Source: SAR202 cluster bacterium (lineage in GTDB: Bacteria > Chloroflexota > Dehalococcoidia > Lucifugimonadales > Lucifugimonadaceae). From it: a stretch of DNA of 38,178 nucleotides. The stretch spans positions 1-38,178 of the forward strand of contig VFGZ01000028.1 of assembly GCA_009392215.1 (NCBI GenBank). The letters run 5' to 3'. The stretch's first letter is position 1, and every line of letters begins with the position of its first letter. Below, in pieces: positions 16,480 through 24,767 of the stretch. Below the pieces are notes generated by a model. That model was not told the origin of the DNA. It searched no databases and saw nothing but the letters and a program-made list of their open reading frames with translations. The position numbers and the translations under genes were made by a program.

Positions 16480-17760
16480 ATGACGCCTGAAGAATCTGCA
16501 AACCCAAAGTCAGGAACCAAAAAAGTATTTTATGGGTGGTGGGTGTCACTTGCCGGAGCTGCAAATATGTTTGTCAGTTCCGGACCAACATTCCAAGCTG
16601 CGAGCACCCTTTTCCGAGCAATAGAAGATGAATTCGGGTGGTCACGAGCGATTGTGACAGGGGTTGCGTCTTTTGGCAGATTCGGAGGTGCATTGCTCGG
16701 ACCCATCGAGGGCTGGATGACCGATAAGTTCGGAACCGGAAAGATGGTTCTTATCGGATTCACTCTCGGCGGTTTCGGGTTGATCTTTTATTCTCAACTA
16801 CAAGGGCCGATTCAATATTACGTAACATACTTCGTGATCTCGTTAGGATTTTCTTTAGGTGGGTTTGTGCCATCAATGGCAGCGGTAAATGCATGGATGC
16901 CACATCGCAGAGCAACGGCCATGTCCATCGTGATAGGCGGCTCAAGCCTCAGCGCCTTATTATTGCCGGCTATAGTTTGGGGAATCACCGCCCACGGATG
17001 GCGCGAGACTACATTGGTGATGGGGATTATTTCATTAGCATCCGGCCCACCTCTAGCTTACATCTCTGGCAAGAGAGCACCAGCATACGAACAGATAGAC
17101 GTTCATATATCCGACTCAGACAATGGTAGTGACCAAGAAAAAACAAACACCATAGCCCAGCACGATTTCACAGCAAAAGAAGCCCTGCGTACTCGTGGAT
17201 TCTGGGCTTTGGCTATTACTCATATGCTGACAAATTTGTCAGTTGGAACGATTTCCGCACACTTATATTTTCAATTGACAGACAGGAATAGCGTCAACCT
17301 ATCCGATGCGGTAGCGGCTACAGTAATACCGATCATGGGACTTACCCAATTCACTTTTCAAATAATCGGCGGATATACCGGGGACAGAATAAATAAGCGC
17401 ATCCTGCTCCCGCCTCTTTTAATAACCCAGGCAACATCTTTAATCGTACTGGCAAATGCAACAAATTATTTCGGAGCATTGATATTTGCCGTGTTGTGGG
17501 GGCTTGGCTTCGGCGCAAGGACACCGATGCTCCATGCACTTCGAGGCGAATTCTTTGGGCGGAAACATTTCGGTGTCATCCTGGGAATGTCAGCGTTCCC
17601 GATGGCGGTAGGAATGATGGTCACACCAGTAATCGTTGGGTGGATTTTCGATCACACCGGAACATACGAAACTTCTCTTTATGCATTAGCCTTAGCTTGC
17701 GTCATCGCTACATGCACAATTCTACTGGCCACAAAACCTGTCAAGCCCAAACAGTTATAA
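16480..17760 (+). CDS. MFS transporter, OFA/monocarboxylate-like
   Basis: This 426-residue membrane protein has about twelve helices. It opens with FYGWWVSLAGAANMFVSSGP after a short polar tail, the hallmark of the oxalate/formate-antiporter and monocarboxylate-porter branch of MFS. EDEFGWSRA, GPIEGWMTDKFGTGKMVLIG and NAWMPHRRATAMS follow at the usual places. A charged central loop near 205-225 separates the halves. Uptake of a carboxylic acid is likely, but the acid is not identified. The ATG at 16480 has no strong ribosome site. Its upstream region of about 190 bases shows nothing certain. It is divergent from the enolase remnant and SDR and 160 bases before fhs. Confidence 0.88.
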   Translation: MTPEESANPKSGTKKVFYGWWVSLAGAANMFVSSGPTFQAASTLFRAIEDEFGWSRAIVTGVASFGRFGGALLGPIEGWMTDKFGTGKMVLIGFTLGGFGLIFYSQLQGPIQYYVTYFVISLGFSLGGFVPSMAAVNAWMPHRRATAMSIVIGGSSLSALLLPAIVWGITAHGWRETTLVMGIISLASGPPLAYISGKRAPAYEQIDVHISDSDNGSDQEKTNTIAQHDFTAKEALRTRGFWALAITHMLTNLSVGTISAHLYFQLTDRNSVNLSDAVAATVIPIMGLTQFTFQIIGGYTGDRINKRILLPPLLITQATSLIVLANATNYFGALIFAVLWGLGFGARTPMLHALRGEFFGRKHFGVILGMSAFPMAVGMMVTPVIVGWIFDHTGTYETSLYALALACVIATCTILLATKPVKPKQL

Positions 17761-17920
17761 CAAGCCACGATGAACAACAATATTTAGCCCAATAACTGAT
17801 ACGCAAAAAAATCTTCAAGTGCGCTTGACTTCCAATTCGTGTCAGCACACGTAGAATTAACATGGTTGAGTAAGCCCCACCTCAAAAGCAGGCGCCAGCA
17901 CTTATACACAAAGAGTTTCA

Positions 17921-19555
17921 ATGCGAAAAATTGATGACATCGCAATCGAAATGGGTCTCGACCCAGACAAACTCGAACCTTATGGACGCGATAAGGCGAA
18001 AGTTCCGCTTGACGCATTCCCTAACGTAAATGATAAGGCAAAATTAATTGTAATCACCGCAATCACACCAACCCCTGCAGGTGAAGGAAAATCCACTACC
18101 GCAGTCGGCCTTGTACAAGGCCTTGCTAAAATCGGCAAAAAACCAGTTTTGACAATCCGACAGCCATCTCTTGGTCCAGTATTCGGACACAAAGGCGGAG
18201 GGACTGGTGGAGGCGAATCAACAGTTGAGCCAGCTGTAGATGTCAATCTCCATTTTACCGGTGACTTCCACGCCATCGAATCAGCACACAACCTTCTTGC
18301 TGCGATGGTTGACAATGCTGTTTTTAGAAATTCTATAGAAGGATTCGATGCATCCGGGGCTACATGGAGACGGGTCACCGATGCAGAAGATCGAGCATTG
18401 CGCACAATCATGACTGGCGGAGGCGGAAGGCTCAACGGTCCCGTACGTGAAACCGGATTCGATATCAACGCTGCGTCGGAAATAATGGCGATCTGCTCTC
18501 TCGCAGAATCATATAGCGATCTCAGAGATCGTATTGGAGATATCGTCGTAGGATGGAAAAGAGATCGTAAGACACCAGTCACAGCCCGCGAAATCAATGC
18601 TGTAGGATCAATCATGGCTTTGTTGCGAGATGCAATAAAGCCAAACCTTGTCCAAACCTCAGAGGGTCAGCCAGCTATTGTTCACATGGGCCCTTTCGGT
18701 AATATAGCCCACGGCTGCTCATCCATCCTTGCGGATAACCTCGCTATAAATTGCGGTGATTACGTAGTAACAGAAGCAGGTTTCGGAGCAGATCTCGGGT
18801 TTGAAAAATTCATGGATATCAAGGTACGACAAGGAGGTCCAAAACCTTCACTCGCAGTCATCGTTGCGACGATACGCGGCCTCAAATGGCACGGAGGCGT
18901 AACAATCAGTGACATGGAATCCCCAAATCCCGAAGCCGTACGCAAAGGATCAGAAAATCTGAAGAATGCTTTACGTATTGTGAATATGTATGGCTTGCAG
19001 GCGGTGGTCGCAATCAACAGGTTTCCTACTGATTCCAAAGACGAAATATCCATCGTGAAAGAAGTAGCGAAAAGTGCCGGGGCTTTTAGCGTTCAAGAAG
19101 CTCATGGATTCATGTCAGGTGGTGATGGAATGACCGAACTCGCTACTGCAGTTGTCGAAGCCGCCAATCAACCCTCCGAAGTTAAATTACTCTACGAAGA
19201 CAAAGATTCTTTTTTCGACAAAGTGGAATATTTGGCCAAATCTCTTTACCTTTCAAGAGAAGTAACCTGGGGGCCAATGACGAAAACTACGGCACGGCGA
19301 TTCGCCGACAATGGTTGGGACTTCCCTGTTTGCATGGCGAAGACGCACCTTTCCATATCCGCCGACCCAAAGTTAAAAGGAGCTCCAACCGGGCATACAC
19401 TACCAATCAGGGAACTACGTATTCTTGCTGGAGCTCGTCAAATCGTGGCTCTAGCTGGAGACATCATCACCTTGCCAGGGCTCCCATCTCAACCCAATGC
19501 TTGGGATATTGACCTTGATCATAACAACGAAATAACTGGAATACTAAGCACCTAA
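17921..19555 (+). CDS. fhs: Formate-tetrahydrofolate ligase
   Basis: The enzyme makes 10-formyl-tetrahydrofolate from formate, THF and ATP, feeding one-carbon metabolism. The 544-residue protein is near the normal 555. Visible are YGRDKAKVPL near 21-30, the P-loop TPTPAGEGKS at 49-58, RQPSLGPVFGHKGGG, NLHFTGDFHAIESAHNLLAA, TWRRVTDAEDRALR, DAIKPNLVQT, GPFGNIAHGCSS, VVTEAGFGADLG, and the closing ITLPGLPSQPNAWDIDLD. The glycine-rich loop continues GGGESTVEP, where clostridial enzymes have GGGYAQVVP. The segment around the folate-stacking Trp of the Moorella enzyme reads EAHGFMSGGDGM, without Trp. These are minor departures. The ATG at 17921 fits the family N-terminus. The zinc-ribbon gene follows after 44 bases. 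Confidence 0.97.
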   Translation: MRKIDDIAIEMGLDPDKLEPYGRDKAKVPLDAFPNVNDKAKLIVITAITPTPAGEGKSTTAVGLVQGLAKIGKKPVLTIRQPSLGPVFGHKGGGTGGGESTVEPAVDVNLHFTGDFHAIESAHNLLAAMVDNAVFRNSIEGFDASGATWRRVTDAEDRALRTIMTGGGGRLNGPVRETGFDINAASEIMAICSLAESYSDLRDRIGDIVVGWKRDRKTPVTAREINAVGSIMALLRDAIKPNLVQTSEGQPAIVHMGPFGNIAHGCSSILADNLAINCGDYVVTEAGFGADLGFEKFMDIKVRQGGPKPSLAVIVATIRGLKWHGGVTISDMESPNPEAVRKGSENLKNALRIVNMYGLQAVVAINRFPTDSKDEISIVKEVAKSAGAFSVQEAHGFMSGGDGMTELATAVVEAANQPSEVKLLYEDKDSFFDKVEYLAKSLYLSREVTWGPMTKTTARRFADNGWDFPVCMAKTHLSISADPKLKGAPTGHTLPIRELRILAGARQIVALAGDIITLPGLPSQPNAWDIDLDHNNEITGILST

Positions 19556-19599
19556 GTAACTCTCCAGTAGCCAATAAATTCTGATAATCGAGACACAAC

Positions 19600-19938
19600 A
19601 TGACATCTGAATCCCAGCCTGCATTTACCTGTAAAGTATGCGCAAACATCCTAGAACCACGATTCTTACCATCAGCACCGCCAAGTTGTCCAAGTTGCGG
19701 AGCAAACATGGCACCCAATCAGGCTGCCATTGACGCTCAATTGACGGTGTTTTGCCCATCCTGCCACGCGAAAAACAGCGCATATGAACACGATAATTGC
19801 TCCAGTTGCGGAGCAGCATGGGGTAATTGGTCTGGCAGTGAAGCAGTCGAGCAGTCACCCGAGTCAGCTATACAAAACGATCGCGTACTATACAAATCCT
19901 CACGTGGGCCTGAAGGCGGAACTACCCCACGTTGGTGA
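19600..19938 (+). CDS. Small double zinc-ribbon protein
   Basis: This 112-residue protein has four CxxC pairs: FTCKVCAN, SCPSCGAN, FCPSCHAK and NCSSCGAA, enough for two zinc ribbons within about residues 10-75. The tail is polar and ends in PEGGTTPRW. No enzyme domain, signal peptide or membrane helix is visible. Such proteins often bind nucleic acid or other proteins, but nothing fixes a function here. It lies 44 bases downstream of fhs on the same strand and is probably co-transcribed. The stop is 48 bases from the stop of the convergent DUF3500 gene. Confidence 0.75.
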   Translation: MTSESQPAFTCKVCANILEPRFLPSAPPSCPSCGANMAPNQAAIDAQLTVFCPSCHAKNSAYEHDNCSSCGAAWGNWSGSEAVEQSPESAIQNDRVLYKSSRGPEGGTTPRW

Positions 19939-19986
19939 GCTGACTCCTAAGGCATTCAATCCTTTTTATTTAAACCAGACCAAAAT

Positions 19987-20988
19987 TCATTGGTGCGACG
20001 ATTTGTAATGCAATGCAAGAAGGTCTTCCCCAAAATCATGGGTGAAATCACGCAACACCGAATGAATATGGTTGGCACCGTTTTGTGTATTGTCATATTC
20101 AATGAGGAATCGAGGATGTCGAATGGCGTAATAATGACCTTGCCCAGCCTCTGACGGACCCGCCCACGCGAAGGTTGTGCTATCAAACCCTGAAGCTTCA
20201 AGCTCCTTCCAATAATTTAATGCGAGATCGTCAGCAGAACGAGTAACGTAGTGCCTTACAATCTGGACAAGCTGTGTACGTTGTGAATCACTCAAAAAAT
20301 CGAACCCAATCCCCGATGGGACGATATTCGGATCTACAGATCTGATATTGGTACTCAATATATCTGCTGGAGCAACGGGATCGACAACCGCCAACTTAGC
20401 CTGATCTCCATCAAGAGACATAAGTAAGGATCTAGCCCAATCTTCCTCCTCCGGAAGGGTGCGTTCTCCTTTACGCTCACCATGCTTAATAACAGCGGGG
20501 TTTGCACCGAAGAAAAGTGGAAGTATTGATACCTGTTCACCGTTTACGATAGTTGCAGAAAGAGCTATATGATGCCCTCCCACTCTGAACCCCCAGGGTT
20601 CCTCAATGCTACCTGGAACGCCAAAAACACTGAACCAGTAACGTTCCGGAGAACGTTCCCACTGCGAAACGTTCTTACTAATGCCCTCCCATTCACCAAG
20701 AATTGTCTCTAGCTCAATAATTCGATGTGCAGTAGCCGAACCTCGCTCGCTATAACCCGTTTCCATCAATACAAAAGCAGCGTCGCGTTGTTCATTGGAC
20801 ATTTCGCTTACGAGCAATCCATTTCGATCAATAGGCGTGTAAGCCCACTCATAACGCTCAAGCCCAGCAAATTCGAACGATGCGGTTCGGCGTTGCGCAT
20901 CATCCAAGGAATCAAGGAATGCCTTTGCAGCTATGGTCATTCGTTTTACTGCATCAGAGGCTGAAGATGAAATCGCTCTCGTGGGCAT
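19987..20988 (-). CDS. DUF3500 family protein
   Basis: The 333-residue protein matches the DUF3500 pattern: YEWAYTPIDRNGL, a long helical segment, SPERYWFSVFGVPGS, WGFRVGGHHIALSATIVNG, PLFFGANPAV, EEDWARSLL, and the strongly conserved end FLIEYDNTQNGANHIHSVLR followed by DFTHDFGEDLLALHY. The family's biochemical role is not established; its conserved His, Glu and Asp residues suggest metal binding. No signal peptide is visible. The ATG at 20988 is preferred because AGGAG lies five bases upstream; a GTG at 20991 would be too close. It sits downstream of an amidohydrolase gene on the same strand, about 117 bases away, so a shared pathway is possible. Confidence 0.9.
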   Translation of the reverse strand: MPTRAISSSASDAVKRMTIAAKAFLDSLDDAQRRTASFEFAGLERYEWAYTPIDRNGLLVSEMSNEQRDAAFVLMETGYSERGSATAHRIIELETILGEWEGISKNVSQWERSPERYWFSVFGVPGSIEEPWGFRVGGHHIALSATIVNGEQVSILPLFFGANPAVIKHGERKGERTLPEEEDWARSLLMSLDGDQAKLAVVDPVAPADILSTNIRSVDPNIVPSGIGFDFLSDSQRTQLVQIVRHYVTRSADDLALNYWKELEASGFDSTTFAWAGPSEAGQGHYYAIRHPRFLIEYDNTQNGANHIHSVLRDFTHDFGEDLLALHYKSSHQ

Positions 20989-21105
20989 CACTACTCCTCA
21001 CTTTTATAAATTCTCCAAGAACAGATTCAAAATATTAATTGAGGATATTTTGTTATTGCCATCTTAATCCAAAGACACAACTAAATGAACAACATATTGA
21101 TAATA

Positions 21106-21942
21106 TTACCCACCCCACACACCGAACAAATTCTCACAGGTTCCGCCTAATATCTGATCGCTTAAACCTGGTCCGATTGCAGGCTCAATACGATCAGCGA
21201 TTTCCCACCCTTTGTCATAACCCGCCTGTTCAACTATGAAAGGAAAGTCTGTGCCCCACATCAATCTCCCAGGTGAATATGCGTCGATCAATTGATGAAC
21301 CCATCCGAACATGTCTGCGTAGGGGAAATCTTGATTTGAGGCGCGCGGAAATTCCGAGAGTTTTACGTTCAAATTCGGATGGCGGGCCATCGAAATCAGG
21401 CGCTCAAATTCAGGTACCGGAGAACTATTTCTAGAAGGCACACAGTGCCCAAAATGATCGACTATAGCTGGTGTGTCTGGAAACTCATCTGCAAGTGCCT
21501 CAATCTCGTCATAGTTATGAGGGCTGACCAAAAAACCAACCGGTATACCAAGTTCGCCCGCACGCGCGTAAAGAGCTCTTCCGACGTCCCCATACATAGT
21601 CTCACCCTCTCTCCAAAGAGCAGGGTTAAAACGAACGCCTTTATAACCTTGTTCTACTAATTCAACTAACATTTCGACTGGGTCATCTGCTTGAGGATCC
21701 ACCAGACACATTCCAATAAATCTGTCCGGCCATTTCGCTATAGTGTGATTAACGTAGCTGTGATCGAAACCATGAACTATCGGCTGTACGATCAGTGATC
21801 CTGCTACGTCAGCTGCGTCCATCAACTGAAGCAAAAACTCAGCGTCACCCCGCGCTCTGAGAGGTTGTTCCTGCCCTGGTTTATAAGGATATCTATCGGG
21901 GTCATGAGCCCAAACGTGGAGATGCGAATCAATTTTTTTCAT
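21106..21942 (-). CDS. Amidohydrolase-family TIM-barrel hydrolase/decarboxylase (Amidohydro_2)
   Basis: The 278-residue protein begins with MKKIDSHLHVWAHDP, the HxH metal motif of the COG3618-like amidohydrolases. It continues with the substrate-barrel segments GYKGVRFNPALW, VSPHNYDEIEALADEFP, IVDHFGHCVPS, NVKLSEFPRAS and the metal Asp in LMWGTDFPF, ending in GTCENLFGVW. Relatives are lactonases, aminocarboxymuconate-type decarboxylases and L-fuconolactonase-like enzymes. A sugar lactonase would suit the sugar-acid enzymes in this window, but this is inference. The ATG at 21942 fits the family start. The 258 bases upstream, shared with the divergent isomerase-like gene, show TTGAC-like hexamers near 22109 and 22120 but no well-spaced promoter. 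Confidence 0.9.
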   Translation of the reverse strand: MKKIDSHLHVWAHDPDRYPYKPGQEQPLRARGDAEFLLQLMDAADVAGSLIVQPIVHGFDHSYVNHTIAKWPDRFIGMCLVDPQADDPVEMLVELVEQGYKGVRFNPALWREGETMYGDVGRALYARAGELGIPVGFLVSPHNYDEIEALADEFPDTPAIVDHFGHCVPSRNSSPVPEFERLISMARHPNLNVKLSEFPRASNQDFPYADMFGWVHQLIDAYSPGRLMWGTDFPFIVEQAGYDKGWEIADRIEPAIGPGLSDQILGGTCENLFGVWGG

Positions 21943-22200
21943 GTCAGTAGATTAAGCCTGTAAAAGAATCCTGAAAACTGATACCAAAATTCATAGGTAC
22001 GGTTTTATTGAGTGAGTTCGATTGTGAAGCTTACGACATCTGGACGAAATCATAAAGCCGAGATAAATGATGTAAATTCATTCCCAACTAAGCATAGTAA
22101 TGGGCTACTTGACTATTGATTGACTTGCGAGTGGTGATACATTCCCAGCCAACCGATTAACTCAAACCCAATTCTTACTTCCAACTAGAAAACAAAACCA

Positions 22201-23040
22201 ATGATCAAGCTTAGCCTTCAATCCCTTTGCTACCGCGACACGTTCAATGCCGGAAAAATATCGATGCTTGGAATCATCGATAAGGCCGCTGAATACCAGA
22301 TGGACGGTGTCGATCTCCATTTCACCCATTTCGAATCAACTAATGATTCCTATCTCGAAGAAGTAAAACGTGCCTGCTTAGAGCGGGGTCTGCACATGTG
22401 CTATATCGGGGTGTCCAACAATTTTGGAAAAACGGGGCAGGAACTACTCGACGAAATCGAGCTTATGAAGAAATGGATCGATGTCGCCTCAAAAATGGGT
22501 ATCCCTATGATCAGAGCCTTCGGGTCATGGATTCCAGAGGGTGAATCTGAAGAGTCTGCATGGCCCAGGTTAGTTGCATCAACAAAAGAAGTGGCGGATT
22601 ACGGAAAATCAAAAGGCGTCTACGTCGGTCTTCACAATCACAATCACGGATGCATCCCAGCAACCGGGGAACAAGTGATCAGATTGCTTGACGATGTTGA
22701 TAACCCGTATTACACCCATATTCTGGACACCGGCCAGTACCGCGGTTCCCCAGGGGCATCATTCGGAGAAAGAGGGAAGGAAGATCCCCAATGGAATTTC
22801 TACGGCTCCATTGAAACATCAGCACCTCGTGCAGTGCATGTCAGAGCGAAAATTTACCGAATCGCCAGCGGCGTAGAAAAATGGCTCGATTATGATCGCA
22901 TTATGCCAATAATTAAAAACGTCGGATTCAATGGTTGGATGTCGGTCGTGTTCGAAGGACAAGACGAACTGGACGAACCTGCTGCGGTCCCATTAGCCAA
23001 TGCGTATCTGAGGTCATTGTTAACTAAGTACGAAATGTGA
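22201..23040 (+). CDS. Sugar-phosphate isomerase/epimerase-like TIM barrel, copy 1
   Basis: This 279-residue protein belongs to the AP-endonuclease-2/xylose-isomerase-like TIM-barrel group. It has DGVDLHFTHFES near 35-46, LHNHNHG at 144-150, NPYYTHILDTGQYRGSPGAS, VHVRAKIYR and WMSVVFEGQDE; the acidic and His residues at strand ends are the likely metal site. Members isomerise or epimerise sugars or keto-acids or dehydrate 3-dehydroshikimate, so the reaction is open. The next gene is a paralogue sharing the LHNHNHG and LDTGQ-GSPGAS blocks, 18 bases downstream. The ATG at 22201 begins a family-like N-terminus. The three genes 22201-24578 form a probable operon. Confidence 0.85.
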   Translation: MIKLSLQSLCYRDTFNAGKISMLGIIDKAAEYQMDGVDLHFTHFESTNDSYLEEVKRACLERGLHMCYIGVSNNFGKTGQELLDEIELMKKWIDVASKMGIPMIRAFGSWIPEGESEESAWPRLVASTKEVADYGKSKGVYVGLHNHNHGCIPATGEQVIRLLDDVDNPYYTHILDTGQYRGSPGASFGERGKEDPQWNFYGSIETSAPRAVHVRAKIYRIASGVEKWLDYDRIMPIIKNVGFNGWMSVVFEGQDELDEPAAVPLANAYLRSLLTKYEM

Positions 23041-23058
23041 CCCCAAAAGGCATAAATC

Positions 23059-23886
23059 TTGAACCCTATATACCTACAAGCGCTTTCTTTCCAAGATGTT
23101 CAGGGGGCCAATGAGGACTGCATTTACGCAGCTGCGGATATGGCCGCCGAACTCGGAATCGCGGGTATAGATATAGAAGATCGACTCCTTAAGAGCTACG
23201 AACCACATTACCTTCAAGCACTGGCACACCAAATTGAGTCCCGCGGTATTACGATCGGCTATTGCGGTCTAATTGTAGATTTTAACGCTCCAATTTCCTC
23301 GATTCCTGATGAAATAAATAGGGCCAAGTTACTACTCGACGCAATTCCATATCTCGGTGTTGAGTCAATCCGGATACCGGGTAATGGAGTCGTGGGGAGA
23401 CAAAGTACTGAAGGCACATTCAAGGCCGTTCGCAGTAAGTTCCAGCAAGTTCTTGACCACGCAGAAGGATCGGGCGTCACGGTGTATTTGCACAACCACA
23501 ACCATGGGTCAGTCCCTTCCACTGGGGAACAGGTGCTTCGCTTGGTCAACGAATTAAATAACCCTGGTCTATCATATGTGTTAGATACAGGGCAATTTCA
23601 AGGCTCTCCGGGAGCCAGCGGTGAAGGATCACCAAGTAATATAGCTAAGGATGAGCTTTATGAATCCATTGATATGTGCGCTCCAACCGCATCAATGGTT
23701 CGAGCAAAGTTCTACTTCGCACAATCAGGCCCCGAACGGTGGCTTGACTATCCACGTATAGTGGCTTCGTTAAAAAAGTCAGGTTTCGTTGGTCCGATTT
23801 CTATAGTTTATGAGCCTAAGGGAAGTGTCCCTTCAACTGACGCACTGCCATTGGCCGTACGAAATATAATCGATCTACTCAAATAA
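23059..23886 (+). CDS. Sugar-phosphate isomerase/epimerase-like TIM barrel, copy 2
   Basis: This 275-residue paralogue of the preceding gene has IAGIDIEDR near the first strands, VESIRIPGNG, VTVYLHNHNHGSVPSTGEQV, SYVLDTGQFQGSPGAS, MVRAKFYFAQSGPERWLDYPRI and SIVYEPKGS. Homology to copy 1 is clear in the central and C-terminal thirds and weak near the N-terminus, so the duplication is old and the two may have different substrates or form a heteromer. The start is TTG at 23059, supported by AAAAGG eight bases upstream. The same arrangement, AAAGG-CATA-TTG, precedes the ComD-like gene at 29895. It is co-transcribed with copy 1 and probably with the RidA-like gene. Confidence 0.85.
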   Translation: MNPIYLQALSFQDVQGANEDCIYAAADMAAELGIAGIDIEDRLLKSYEPHYLQALAHQIESRGITIGYCGLIVDFNAPISSIPDEINRAKLLLDAIPYLGVESIRIPGNGVVGRQSTEGTFKAVRSKFQQVLDHAEGSGVTVYLHNHNHGSVPSTGEQVLRLVNELNNPGLSYVLDTGQFQGSPGASGEGSPSNIAKDELYESIDMCAPTASMVRAKFYFAQSGPERWLDYPRIVASLKKSGFVGPISIVYEPKGSVPSTDALPLAVRNIIDLLK

Positions 23887-23921
23887 AAACAATTACAAAA
23901 TCACTAGTGAGGAAATTCATT

Positions 23922-24578
23922 ATGGGTACCTACTACGACAACTCAATAGTTCCCGATCATCTGAAAAGAAATTTCGATGTCTACGACCGAATCAAGGAAC
24001 TCAACCTGGATTTAGGCTCATTTGATAGCGAAGTCGGTAGTCTGAAAGGTGCTGGTATTTGCGGGATAATATTTCATGAGTCAGGCCTTACTTATCTCTC
24101 AGGCCATGGTTATGGACCTGGTCATATGTACGATGACCCCGAGCGAATCAGGGAAGGCCAAGAAGCGGCCGAGTGGATCGCCAATTCTATGATAAAACGA
24201 CTTCACTGGGGTCTTACCTGCGGAGGAGAGGGTGGTGATCTCAACGATATTATTTACACAGTGAAAGCTCTGGGAATGGTCGTCTCAACCGACGTCGCAT
24301 TCAATGGCGGACCTGCAGTAATGAACGGCTTTTCCGAAAGATGGCAATCTGTTTTTGGCGGAGGCGCTGGTGAATTTGCCACAAATGGCGAAGATCAGAG
24401 CTACTCAGGTGTACATGCGCGGAGCGCTATCGGTGGATTCACCGGACGTTTCTCGATCGAACCTGAGATCATAGTCGCTATTCCCCCCGAACTGTCCCGA
24501 GCGATCATCCAAAACCGAGGCTGGGTTTTCCCGCTTCCACCAGCCATGTTACAGAAAGTCACCGCAGAGCAAGGCTAA
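23922..24578 (+). CDS. RidA/YjgF-like protein, extended N-terminus
   Basis: The 218-residue protein has a RidA-like core over about residues 45-200: GICGIIFHESGLTYLSGHG, EAAEWIANSM, LNDIIYTVKALGMVVST, ERWQSVFGGGAGEFAT, VHARSAIGGFTGRFSIEPEI. RidA proteins remove reactive enamine/imine intermediates; divergent ones act in amine or keto-acid catabolism. It is nearly twice the usual RidA length of 130, with an N-terminal extension and a longer loop before the final strands, and I do not see the arginine context clearly, so deaminase activity is uncertain. The ATG at 23922 has GAGGA eight bases upstream; a GTG at 23907 would add five residues. It is 35 bases after the isomerase-like pair. Confidence 0.75.
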   Translation: MGTYYDNSIVPDHLKRNFDVYDRIKELNLDLGSFDSEVGSLKGAGICGIIFHESGLTYLSGHGYGPGHMYDDPERIREGQEAAEWIANSMIKRLHWGLTCGGEGGDLNDIIYTVKALGMVVSTDVAFNGGPAVMNGFSERWQSVFGGGAGEFATNGEDQSYSGVHARSAIGGFTGRFSIEPEIIVAIPPELSRAIIQNRGWVFPLPPAMLQKVTAEQG

Positions 24579-24767
24579 TTAAAAACCATCACGCGGGTTC
24601 GGTGTCCTGAAGAATTCTGGGGCGGGGTAAACACGTATCCGAATACTACAGATCAAGTTGATCAGAAGTTGCTAAAAAGCTTCGATTGATGCGAAAACGG
24701 ATGACACGTCAAAACCATTACCAATGGATACAATAATCATCATAGCGAAACACCTAAGCGGAGTCAC

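Noticed and set aside
17822-17856. TTGACT followed by TAGAAT upstream of fhs
   Set aside because: The spacer is 21 bases, too long for a confident promoter.
17980-18615. A minus-strand frame of 211 codons opposite fhs
   Set aside because: It is antisense to a highly conserved enzyme and is explained by codon bias.
22109-22141. TTGACT hexamers with a downstream GATACAT that look like a sigma-70 promoter upstream of the isomerase pair
   Set aside because: The spacings (10 or 20 bases) do not fit a normal promoter, so I do not list it.
24651-24663. Small hairpin GATCA-AGT-TGATC between the RidA-like and TIGR01777 genes
   Set aside because: Five pairs with no T-run; such short palindromes occur by chance.
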